From: Verrucomicrobiota bacterium
GTDB taxonomy: Bacteria > Verrucomicrobiota > Verrucomicrobiia > Chthoniobacterales > UBA10450
DNA: 14,895 nucleotides
Reading direction: 5' to 3'
NCBI GenBank assembly: GCA_003218785.1
Contig: QHOM01000124.1
Coordinates: 1-14,895 of the forward strand
Below the pieces are notes generated by a model, which saw only the letters and a list, made by a program, of their open reading frames with translations, did not search any database and was not told where the DNA came from. The position numbers were made by a program, and so were the translations under genes. Of this stretch, positions 1 through 6,652 are shown one piece after another (the first letter of the stretch is position 1; the number at the start of each line of letters is the position of its first letter).

Positions 1-375
1 GAGATGGGACGCTTCGATGATGCGATTGCACTTTATAAAAAGGCACATGATTTCACCGGCAGACCAGGGTTCGGTCTGGCGATCACCTATGCGCGCATGA
101 ACCGCCGCAAGGAAGCGCTGCAAACGCTCGAAGCGGCCATCGCGGGCTGGGGCTATCGGCCGGGCGATGCAATTGCGCACGTGCATGTCGCACTGGGAGC
201 GCATGATGACGCAATTCGCGAACTCGAACGCGCGTGTGAGCAGCGCTCGTCATCGTTGCACAGCGTTGGCATCGCGCCTGAATTCGTACCCCTTCGTTCG
301 GATAAACGTTTCCTGTCGATCCTGAAAAGAATCGGGATCGAACCGGAGAAAGTCTTTGCGGCGACAGCGTCTTGA
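1..375 (+). CDS. C-terminal part of a TPR protein (5' end outside window)
   Basis: The frame is open from the first base, so the ATG at 4 is probably internal and the gene starts upstream of the window. The visible 124 residues contain TPR-like helical pairs (MGRFDDAIALYKKA, then RMNRRKEALQTLEAA, then GAHDDAIRELERACEQ). They end in a tail of the type FVPLRSDKRFLSILKRIGI. That tail is typical of the last repeat of TPR proteins fused to an N-terminal kinase, adenylate cyclase or winged-helix domain; this is family knowledge. Which domain precedes it cannot be seen. The TGA stop at 373-375 is immediately followed by the stop of the convergent M50 gene, so there is no room for an intergenic terminator. 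The TPR assignment is fairly sure; the function is unknown. Confidence 0.7.
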   Translation, partial: EMGRFDDAIALYKKAHDFTGRPGFGLAITYARMNRRKEALQTLEAAIAGWGYRPGDAIAHVHVALGAHDDAIRELERACEQRSSSLHSVGIAPEFVPLRSDKRFLSILKRIGIEPEKVFAATAS

Positions 376-1248
376 TTACTGCACAATCGCGTCTCGTCCG
401 TGGCCGTGGGAACGCACACCGTATTTGTTTAGATCCTGCTGCGCCACGTGCATTCCAAAGAGCAACACCGCAATCAGACCAAAGTACAAGATCGACATTG
501 TCCAACGGTGCGATGGCGTGACTTCGAAGTACCGTTGCTCTTCCTCCGTTCGTTTGCGGAAGAGCGAGTAAATCCGGGGCAGCGACAAAAGTATGATCAA
601 CCAGACAATAAAATTCGGATACTTCCACCCGAACCAAAGGAGCAGGGCGAACCCGGGCAACCAAAGCCAGCGAGACAACGCGGTTACGATGCGTCCGCCA
701 TCCAGCATTCCTACCGGCGTCAGATTGAAAAGGTTTAGAAAATAGCCAAACCAGGCGAGCGCGATAAACAGCGGTGCGGCGAACATTTCGCCCAAGGCGT
801 TGCAGACCAATGCGCCAAAGCTGCCCAGCATTGGGCCGCCTATTCCCACGCATGCCTCCATCCAAGCGTTGCGCGGCGCTTCCTTGAGCGCAATGAACGC
901 GCCCATGAACGGAATGAAAACAGGCGCGCCGACTTTGAGGCCGAATTTTTTGGCGACGAGCAAATGACCGGATTCGTGCACGAACAAGAGCAGGACAAAT
1001 CCGAGCGCGAATTGCCAGCCCCAGAGCCGAGTGTAGACCCAGACCATCAGCAGCATGGTGCCGCCCGACTTGAGCAGGATAGGCAGGAATTTCAGGAGCG
1101 GCAGCAGAACAAACTTCAGTTTCGCAAAGAACTTTGCGATCACGACGCCAACTACTGCGACTGGGCCAAGTGCTTTTTTCACCCGGCTCCAAGCGGTCTC
1201 GGTGGATGGCGCCTTGTATTCCTCGGTTTTTTCGGTTTGAAGATTCAT
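376..1248 (-). CDS. M50 site-2-type membrane metalloprotease
   Basis: A 290-aa polytopic protein. After a charged N-terminus (residues 1-27) come hydrophobic segments at about 28-60, 63-90, 135-175, 190-220 and 248-266. The zinc-binding motif HESGH is at residues 91-95 (HExxH type). The third ligand is in NLTPVGMLDGGR, residues 175-186 (Asp183), the classic N-x-x-P...LDGGR motif of site-2 proteases. The family cleaves substrates within the membrane, for example anti-sigma factors, but no PDZ domain and no neighbouring sigma or anti-sigma gene is visible, so the substrate is unknown. ATG at 1248 is the natural start; the Shine-Dalgarno is weak. The gene is last in the minus-strand block, 76 bp after nnr. 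That gap carries a repeat also found upstream of lysS. Family assignment is secure. Confidence 0.88.
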   Translation of the reverse strand: MNLQTEKTEEYKAPSTETAWSRVKKALGPVAVVGVVIAKFFAKLKFVLLPLLKFLPILLKSGGTMLLMVWVYTRLWGWQFALGFVLLLFVHESGHLLVAKKFGLKVGAPVFIPFMGAFIALKEAPRNAWMEACVGIGGPMLGSFGALVCNALGEMFAAPLFIALAWFGYFLNLFNLTPVGMLDGGRIVTALSRWLWLPGFALLLWFGWKYPNFIVWLIILLSLPRIYSLFRKRTEEEQRYFEVTPSHRWTMSILYFGLIAVLLFGMHVAQQDLNKYGVRSHGHGRDAIVQ

Positions 1249-1260
1249 GGCTTCGCCATC

Positions 1261-1324
1261 TTAAATCGTTGAATCGTTAAATTGTCAAAGCGGTGCCGAT
1301 GTAACATTGTAACTCTTTTAACAT
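1261..1324 (-). repeat. AT-rich intergenic repeat, copy 1 (upstream of the M50 gene)
   Basis: Read on the minus strand, this gap has the order GTTAAAAGAGTTACAATGTT, then a GC-richer middle, then TTTAACGATTCAACGATTTA just before the M50 start. The same motif order and orientation relative to the downstream gene occurs at about 6487-6592 before lysS. The heptad-like units AACGATT/CAACGATT are repeated internally. Function is unknown; it could be a dispersed mobile repeat or a leader element. Confidence 0.55.
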
Positions 1325-2908
1325 TTAACTTCTAAGTTCATTAAACGCATCGCCCAGATGATTGAGGACATCGCAAGGCAATAACGATTGCTCGCTTTGG
1401 CCGTCATTGAAAATCGCGATCTCCGCGGCGCGCCCGCATACCCACGCGCCGAGTCGCGCCGCATCGTAAAGAGATAGACCCTGTCCCACCAAACCGGCGC
1501 AGACACCGGTGAGAATATCGCCCATTCCGCCGGTGGCCATTCCCGGATTGCCGGTTGTGTTATAGCTCAACGGGCGATCACGTTCCACCACAATCGTTCG
1601 GCTGCCTTTTAACAAAAGTGTTACCGGAAAACGGTGACAGAATTTCGTAGCCGTTTTAGCCCGCGGCTCTTTCTGGCTTGGGAAAAGGCGTTTCATCTCG
1701 CCCGGATGCGGCGTGAGTAGCCGTTCGCCTTTGCAACGCCTGAGCACTGAGGTTTTTTCTGACAAAATGTTGAGCCCGTCGGCATCAATCACCATTGGTT
1801 GCTTCGCTTTTTCAATCAGTTCGAGAACCTCAGCTGCACGTGATTTTCCAAGACCAGGTCCCAAGGCCCAGACATCCGTTTTTTCTTTGAGCAAATCGCG
1901 GTAAAACCGGAGCGGCTTCACCATCGCTTCCATGGGTGCGGCGCTGGCAACGATCTCGTAGATTTCTTCCGGAACAAAAACTTCGACCAAACCTGCGCCT
2001 GCTCGCAACGCCCCCTGCGACGTCATCAGAGCTGCGCCGACGAATCCCTTGGAGCCAGCTACTACACCAATGCGACCAAATTGATTTTTGTATGCGCTGT
2101 ATTCACGTCTCGGGAGCAAGCCGCGAAAAGCCGGCGCGCTGGCGATGATTTCCTTTGTTTTTTTTTCCTGCGGTGGCAGCTGCTCCAGCGGCACAACCTC
2201 CAGCCTGCCCACATGGTTCAGCGCGCCATCCGCCACCAGACCCGGCTTTGCGAATCCGATCGTGACTGTGAAATCCGCGATTACGCAGTCGCGATCGGCT
2301 TTGCCAGATTCGCCATCGAGACCGGTCGGAAGATCCACCGCGAAAACATAAGCGCCATTCTTCCGGCGTAGCTCGTTGATGTGCCGGCAGGCTGTGCGCA
2401 CGGGTTCGCGGAGGGGCGGTTTGGCGCCCAACCCAAGCAAGCCATCGAGAACGATGATTGGAGAAGCGTTGCCCAGATATGTTTCTTCCGCCACTGCGTC
2501 CTGTGCAGCCGACAACTGATCGGCGACCTCTGCCCAAAGCTCGACAAGGGTGATGCCGAAGTCTACACCTTCCTGTGGTCGCGCACCCAAAATCTCGGTT
2601 GGCCTGCGACGCAAGCTTTCCAGCTTTTTGCGCATGAGGCCGCTGCAATCGCTCTCTTTGAAGGCGAGGCGGACTTCGATTTTCCATCCGCTGCGTCGCA
2701 AGCATTGCGCGGCGACCAGCGCATCGCCTGCGTTATGACCTTTTCCGGCGAAAAGGATGCACGTCCCAGGGCTGGGAAAAAATTTGCGGACTGCTCGCGC
2801 GACGCCCGCGCCTGCTTGATCCATTAACGCTTCGACTTCGACGCCCCGCGCGAAAGCCGCCTTTTCCGCGTCTCGCATTTGCGCCGAAGTTAGAATTGGC
2901 GAGTCCAA
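1325..2908 (-). CDS. nnr: Bifunctional NAD(P)H-hydrate epimerase / ADP-dependent NAD(P)H-hydrate dehydratase
   Basis: A 527-aa fusion that repairs damaged NAD(P)H hydrates: the N-terminal domain epimerises the R/S forms and the C-terminal ribokinase-like domain dehydrates S-NAD(P)HX using ADP. The YjeF_N epimerase part (about 1-235) shows GKGHNAGDA at 55-63, VLDGLLGLG at 153-161 and AVDLPTGLDGESG at 190-202. The dehydratase part (about 265-527) shows AGSKGFVGAAL (284-294), LGPGLGKS (349-356), VIDADGLNIL (373-382), LLTPHPGE (397-404), LLKGSRTIV (432-440) and NPGMATGGMGD (454-464, catalytic Asp464). The start is TTG at 2908, directly after the TGA of the amidase. It is chosen because MDSPILTSAQMRDAE matches the family's usual N-terminus and a strong GGAGG lies 5 nt upstream. 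Length and motifs fit an intact enzyme. The epimerase loop is GHNAGDA rather than the commoner GNNGGDG. Confidence 0.95.
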   Translation of the reverse strand: MDSPILTSAQMRDAEKAAFARGVEVEALMDQAGAGVARAVRKFFPSPGTCILFAGKGHNAGDALVAAQCLRRSGWKIEVRLAFKESDCSGLMRKKLESLRRRPTEILGARPQEGVDFGITLVELWAEVADQLSAAQDAVAEETYLGNASPIIVLDGLLGLGAKPPLREPVRTACRHINELRRKNGAYVFAVDLPTGLDGESGKADRDCVIADFTVTIGFAKPGLVADGALNHVGRLEVVPLEQLPPQEKKTKEIIASAPAFRGLLPRREYSAYKNQFGRIGVVAGSKGFVGAALMTSQGALRAGAGLVEVFVPEEIYEIVASAAPMEAMVKPLRFYRDLLKEKTDVWALGPGLGKSRAAEVLELIEKAKQPMVIDADGLNILSEKTSVLRRCKGERLLTPHPGEMKRLFPSQKEPRAKTATKFCHRFPVTLLLKGSRTIVVERDRPLSYNTTGNPGMATGGMGDILTGVCAGLVGQGLSLYDAARLGAWVCGRAAEIAIFNDGQSEQSLLPCDVLNHLGDAFNELRS

Positions 2909-3647
2909 TCAGCCCTCCCCCTCTTTCGGCGTTGCGCTCGATTTGGAGTCGAGTGGTTTCGATGATTTCTTCTTCTTCGACGACTTAGAGCTTGAGCGTT
3001 TCTTGTGTGAACGTTTTGATCGAGAGCGCTCGGAGCCACGCACGTTCGTTTGATCGATGTACGATTGGAGTGGAATACTTTCGGCAGTAGCCACTCGTGT
3101 CGGGCTCAAGGCACTGGTCACCGAAAAACGCCCGCGGATTCCGGCAGCAATCTCTTCGGCGAGTTTTTGTTGGTAGGTAGCATTCTGGGCGTATGCCGCT
3201 TCGGTTGGGTTGGTAAGGAAGCCGCACTCCACGAGTACTGCCGGGACCTTTGTCTTTCGCAAAACATAGTAACCGCGGCGCCGCACTCCGCGATTCGGCG
3301 AAGGCGCGCCGCCTGCGACAAAATAATGGACGGCTGAGGCGAGCGGCAGGCTGTCGCGGCTGTAAAAATATGTCTCGATGCCATCTGCACCGGCCCGTTG
3401 TGTCGAGTTGAAATGGATACAAACGAAAATAGCGTTGCGATACGAGTTCGCGATCGCAACCCGCGTCGGCAAGGGGACAAAGACATCGCTCTCCCGGGTC
3501 ATGACGACGCGATAGCCACACAATCGTGGACGAGCCGCCGCTTTGAGAATCACGGCTTGCCTGTGCCGCGGAGGAAGTGCCGCAGGTCAGGATAACAATC
3601 GACAAACCGGCAATAAATAGACGCAATCGGCAAAATTTTGTTGGCAT
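2909..3647 (-). pseudogene. N-acetylmuramoyl-L-alanine amidase (Amidase_3), frame-disrupted with internal deletion
   Basis: A cell-wall amidase of the AmiC/CwlM type, probably exported. An ATG at 3647 overlaps the upstream stop as TAATG and opens with a signal peptide (MPTKFCRLRLFIAGLSIVIL, then a Cys/Ser/Ala-rich cleavage region). The catalytic remainder is in a different frame from about 3553: GYRVVMTRESDVFVP, VCIHFNS (zinc-ligand His), RRRGYYVLRKTKVPAVLVECG (catalytic Glu), GFLTNPTEA. It ends in a Ser/Lys-rich tail. The 739-bp span is not a multiple of three. No frame contains the DPGHGG motif or the following ligand Glu that should lie between signal peptide and GYRVVMTR, so roughly 40-50 codons appear deleted between about 3515 and 3565. 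A product from the in-frame GTG at 3553 would lack the signal and two zinc ligands. An assembly error is possible. Confidence 0.8.
2913..2921 (-). promoter_or_regulatory. Strong Shine-Dalgarno for nnr, inside the amidase tail
   Basis: On the minus strand GGGGGAGGG reads through the last codons of the amidase (Glu-Gly-Glu-Gly-stop). Its GGAGG core ends 5 nt before the TTG start of nnr. This supports the non-ATG start and suggests coupled translation. Confidence 0.7.
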
Positions 3648-4555
3648 TACCGGTCATCTTTGGGCAACCCAGGCGGGCGGTCCGAAAGTTTCGGCGTCGT
3701 GCCGCGTGCGGTTTGCGCAGCTGGCGCCTCGATCACACCGCCGCGCACCGCTACGTCGCCATTAGCGGCGTGCACAAGACGTGGGCGCGTTTTTGTTTCC
3801 ATGAAAGAAGAGTGCGCAAGCAGTTCACCGTTCAAGCCAATGCGCGAATAGGACCAGGCGCGTGGCGCCGCGCAATGAAGAACATGCAATTGATTCGCGC
3901 GATCGATTTCCGCCTGCGGTTCCTCGAAAGCGATGGTCCGGCCTAACGAATAAGTAGCATAGACGGTTCCGCTGTCCCTGTCCTGCACGCGTACATACAA
4001 AGAGGTATGGTCTGGAAAGCGGTTTGTGAGCAGCGCGTAGGTGCGCGCGTTCCCAGGCGCGGCAACGCCGTCGGGAATTCCGACTGTCTGCTGCCAGATC
4101 GGCCGCGCATCGGTCACTTCGAAAACCCGCGTTCCCGAATAAAAAAACTTTTCCAAATCCGCGAAATAAATGTGCGCACGAACGTGATAGGTGCCGAAAT
4201 CCTGCACCGGATAAAGCGGAGTGAGATTGATCCGCTGTGTGACCTTTTGCCCGGCTTCAATTTTCAAGGGCGGTTGCGTGTTATCTGTGGCGATGGGCGG
4301 AATCGGCTGACCTTCGCTTCCAGTCAACTCGAATCCAAACCACGACTGCCCGTCGGCACCGTGAAGGTCCACATCGCGTCCGGCCAGATTGGTGATGGCA
4401 AGTGTGGCTACCACCGGCTCGTAAGCGATGTACTGCAATCGCTTGAATTTCAGGTCCACCTGAATTTGCGCTTCTCCTGTGACCGCAAAGAGGAAAACGC
4501 ATGCAACCAGCAGGATATATTTTATCACACGGTAAAATAACGCAATTGGTAGCAT
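3647..4555 (-). CDS. Secreted protein of unknown function
   Basis: From ATG 4555 the product is 302 aa with a clear signal peptide: MLPIALFYRVIKYILLVACV, then FLFAVTGEAQ and a mature start near IQVDLKFKR. An upstream in-frame GTG at 4648 would add 31 mostly polar residues in front of the signal, so I prefer 4555. The mature part begins with a beta-rich segment (LQYIAYEPVVATLAITNLAG, then GQSWFGFELTGSEGQPIPP) resembling the immunoglobulin-like or intracellular-proteinase-inhibitor-like domains of secreted verrucomicrobial proteins; this is recalled, not searched. The C-terminus is Pro/Lys-rich. No catalytic motif was seen. Its stop overlaps the amidase start (TAATG), so the two are probably translationally coupled and act in the same envelope compartment. 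Real gene: likely. Role: unknown. Confidence 0.72.
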   Translation of the reverse strand: MLPIALFYRVIKYILLVACVFLFAVTGEAQIQVDLKFKRLQYIAYEPVVATLAITNLAGRDVDLHGADGQSWFGFELTGSEGQPIPPIATDNTQPPLKIEAGQKVTQRINLTPLYPVQDFGTYHVRAHIYFADLEKFFYSGTRVFEVTDARPIWQQTVGIPDGVAAPGNARTYALLTNRFPDHTSLYVRVQDRDSGTVYATYSLGRTIAFEEPQAEIDRANQLHVLHCAAPRAWSYSRIGLNGELLAHSSFMETKTRPRLVHAANGDVAVRGGVIEAPAAQTARGTTPKLSDRPPGLPKDDR

Positions 4556-4693
4556 AAAAAATTGGCGCCCGTTCTGGTTTGGTAGCTTCGCCACCGCGTT
4601 CCCTCGCAACCTGCAATCGTTCCCTGTTGTATTCTCTCGCCGTCGCACCAGTTGTTTGCTGATGTCGCGTCGCGGTGCATGCTGAGCATTACA

Positions 4694-5848
4694 TCACGGT
4701 GACGAGGTACTCTCTGTAGGAGGAAAAAGCTGCAGCAGCCGTGCCGGTTCCGCCTGAACGGCTTGCAATTTATCATTGTAATAAACCAAAATCCTGTACC
4801 CCAAATACCTTCGCTCACCAGCTCCTGCCAAAGAACCTGCCTTCGTCGTCCGACTCTTCTGTCCCGGTTTGACCGCTGACGCCGTCTCAGAAAGTGCTGC
4901 CTCAGATGAGACGCCCCTCATTTTCGGGCGCAGATAATTCACAGAGAGTATCTCCGGGTTTGTGTCCGTCCAATCGTGCTTCGGTGTTACCCATTCGTAG
5001 TTCACGTCAGCGTCAGTCAGCTTAATATCTTTGTCATTCACAGTGTCGTAAAAGAACACCTGAATTTTCACCTTGGTGTGATCAATTGCGGTATTGGGCT
5101 GTTTTCTTATGCCGATCCGGAGCGTCAGGTTAGTCTCTGCGTCGGGGTCGGGCGTTTCCGTCGTTTTGACTTCGGTAATCCCGAAGGTGGAACCCTCCGG
5201 GATGCCGGCAACATCCTTGCGTGAGGCGGTGGTCCCGAGTACCGCGCTCGTCATACCAGCTTCGGCTGGAGCTGGAGTGGGCACCCCCAGCTTCAAGCGC
5301 CGGTCTGCCAATTCATACGCCGCGCCAGCCGACGGGCCCATTTCCTGAAGCTTGCGCCACATCTCATTCGAACGGTCGAAGAGTTGCATTGATTCATAGG
5401 TCTTGGCTATTTCCTCGAGCACTGTTGCGTTGTTTGGCTCGCTTTCCAATGCTTCCTGCAACCGGGCCAGCGCATTTGTCGTGTCGCCCCGGTCGCGTAG
5501 TTCGACGCCTTCTCGCAGCAGCTGATCAACCAGCGATGGGGCCGGGGTCGCCGCCTTCCACGAAAACTCTGACTGCGATACCGGTGCCGGTGTTGCAGAA
5601 GCGGCGGAAGCCGGAGGGCGGACCACAGTTGCAGTGATTGCCTGTGTCGATGTTCGAGCAGCGCGAGCCCCGCCAACGTAGTAAAAGATTGCGGCGAGGA
5701 TCTCCGCCACCGCCAGAATGACGATCAAGCCGAGCCCAACGCTGAAACTCGGATCGACCTGCGTAGCGCGTGAGAGAAGACTTCGCATGAGGCGGTAGAC
5801 CCGTTTCTGTAAACGCGCTTTCGCAAAGCTGTCAACTCCTGCAGTCAC
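4694..5848 (-). CDS. Membrane-anchored TPR protein of unknown function
   Basis: 384 aa from GTG 5848. ATG 5788 (MRSLLSRATQVDPSF) is an alternative start that keeps the whole membrane segment; neither start has a good Shine-Dalgarno. Layout: basic N-terminus, one transmembrane helix at about 36-58 (SVGLGLIVILAVAEILAAIF), an Ala/Pro/Thr-rich linker (about 65-105), and two TPR-like units (about 106-175: LREGVELRDRGDTTNALARL and LEEIAKTYESMQLFDRSNEM). A second low-complexity linker leads to a beta-rich C-terminal domain (about 210-384) with VKIQVFFYDTVNDKDIKLTD and RYLGYRILVYYNDKLQAVQA. The topology suggests a single-pass protein with the TPR and C-terminal domain outside the cytoplasm. It lies between the ACT-domain gene (62 bp upstream) and the secreted protein (138 bp downstream to ATG 4555). 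No enzymatic motif was seen. Confidence 0.7.
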   Translation of the reverse strand: MTAGVDSFAKARLQKRVYRLMRSLLSRATQVDPSFSVGLGLIVILAVAEILAAIFYYVGGARAARTSTQAITATVVRPPASAASATPAPVSQSEFSWKAATPAPSLVDQLLREGVELRDRGDTTNALARLQEALESEPNNATVLEEIAKTYESMQLFDRSNEMWRKLQEMGPSAGAAYELADRRLKLGVPTPAPAEAGMTSAVLGTTASRKDVAGIPEGSTFGITEVKTTETPDPDAETNLTLRIGIRKQPNTAIDHTKVKIQVFFYDTVNDKDIKLTDADVNYEWVTPKHDWTDTNPEILSVNYLRPKMRGVSSEAALSETASAVKPGQKSRTTKAGSLAGAGERRYLGYRILVYYNDKLQAVQAEPARLLQLFPPTESTSSP

Positions 5849-5910
5849 GGAGTGTCGGTGCGATGAAGAGATGAATGAATGATCATTACTCCATCGTCGT
5901 GGAGCTACGC

Positions 5911-6348
5911 CTACCGGGAAATATCGTTCTGGCTCAACATTTTGAATCCTTCACCCATCAGTACTGAAGAAGCGCATTCCGTATCGTCGACATGGAGGGC
6001 GATCGCGGCAAAGCCGCGCGGCCGTATGAGCAAGGAATACGTGAAATGCACATTGACTTCAGCCATCACCAACGCGGCGAGCAGCTTCACCAGCTGTGTG
6101 GCCACTTCTCGCACTTCCACCACCACCACTTCGCAAACCCCAAAAGCGACGTTTTTTTCCCGAAACAATTTCTCTACGCGACCTGGGTCGCTCACGATAA
6201 TCCGAGCGATGGCCGAGTCGGTGGATTCAGACACGCTCAGGGCTACCACGTGAGTGTTCTGAGTGTTGAGCAGCTTCACAATGTCCAGCATTGCTCCCAC
6301 CTTGTTCGGCAGAAAAACGGAGAACTGCTTTACCAGTGGTCCTCCCAT
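5911..6348 (-). CDS. ACT-domain protein, likely tandem ACT
   Basis: From ATG 6348 the product is 145 aa. The open frame extends to a TTG at 6429 and an ATG at 6381, but those add residues (MPVDLPETTSK) outside the domain. The first ACT domain is clear: VKQFSVFLPNKVGAMLDIVK, LLNTQNTHVVALSVSESTDS, then AIARIIVSDPGRVEKLFREK, the usual beta-alpha-beta-beta-alpha-beta ligand-binding fold with the N-K-V-G turn. The second half (KLLAALVMAEVNVHFTYSLL, then GFAAIALHVDDTECASSVL) reads as a second, diverged ACT unit. Stand-alone tandem ACT proteins usually sense amino acids, but nothing here names the ligand. It is the first gene of the minus-strand block and diverges from lysS across about 300 bp. Confidence 0.8.
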   Translation of the reverse strand: MGGPLVKQFSVFLPNKVGAMLDIVKLLNTQNTHVVALSVSESTDSAIARIIVSDPGRVEKLFREKNVAFGVCEVVVVEVREVATQLVKLLAALVMAEVNVHFTYSLLIRPRGFAAIALHVDDTECASSVLMGEGFKMLSQNDISR

Positions 6349-6441
6349 CTTCGAAGTTGTTTCCGGTAAATCGACAGGCATTTGTGTGTGGCACCACGCC
6401 GACGAAAGATCGGCGTAGCGCTCCGGCAACTATCTCATTGT

Positions 6442-6469
6442 CAATATTTCGTTGGCAAACCCAATATTG
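6442..6469. promoter_or_regulatory. Imperfect 28-bp dyad in the divergent ACT/lysS intergenic region
   Basis: CAATATT at 6442-6448 and AATATTG at 6463-6469 are perfect 7-bp arms. The intervening bases (GTT.G/C.AAC) continue the symmetry, giving about 11 of 14 matched positions per arm. It lies just upstream of the ACT-protein frame and about 185 bp before lysS, where an operator would be plausible. No regulator can be assigned. Confidence 0.4.
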
Positions 6470-6486
6470 CCGATAGGAGGCGAAAG

Positions 6487-6592
6487 GTTAAAAAGGTTAC
6501 ATCGTTACAACCGAGACTCGACCTTTGTAACTTTGCAAACCCTGTAACTTTTTTAACGGTTTAACGCTTCAACGATTCACGATTTAACCTGG
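6487..6592 (+). repeat. AT-rich intergenic repeat, copy 2 (upstream of lysS)
   Basis: This contains GTTAAAAAGGTTACATCGTT, several GTAAC/GTTAC words, TTTTTTAACGGTTTAACGCT and TCAACGATTCACGATTTAAC. The order and sequence resemble the minus-strand reading of 1261-1324, and in both places the element ends shortly before a start codon. It is longer than copy 1 because of an extra central block of GTAAC words. Function is unknown. Confidence 0.55.
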
Positions 6593-6652
6593 CAAAGCTA
6601 ACGCTTCTTTCAGGCTGTTCATTTCCGCGCGGCGCTTTACATTCGCTCGCCG

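Noticed and set aside
83..1192. A 369-codon open minus-strand frame, longer than the M50 gene it overlaps
   Set aside because: Arg/Ala/Cys-rich shadow frame opposite and across two convergent genes with clear family motifs; it has no motif of its own.
2103..2705. A 200-codon open frame on the same strand as nnr
   Set aside because: Out-of-frame shadow inside a complete, motif-rich nnr; Arg-rich composition typical of GC-rich shadow frames.
6303..6316. TGTTC-N4-GAAAA, one mismatch from the LexA consensus
   Set aside because: It lies inside the ACT-domain coding sequence, not in a promoter position, and is not symmetric beyond the core.
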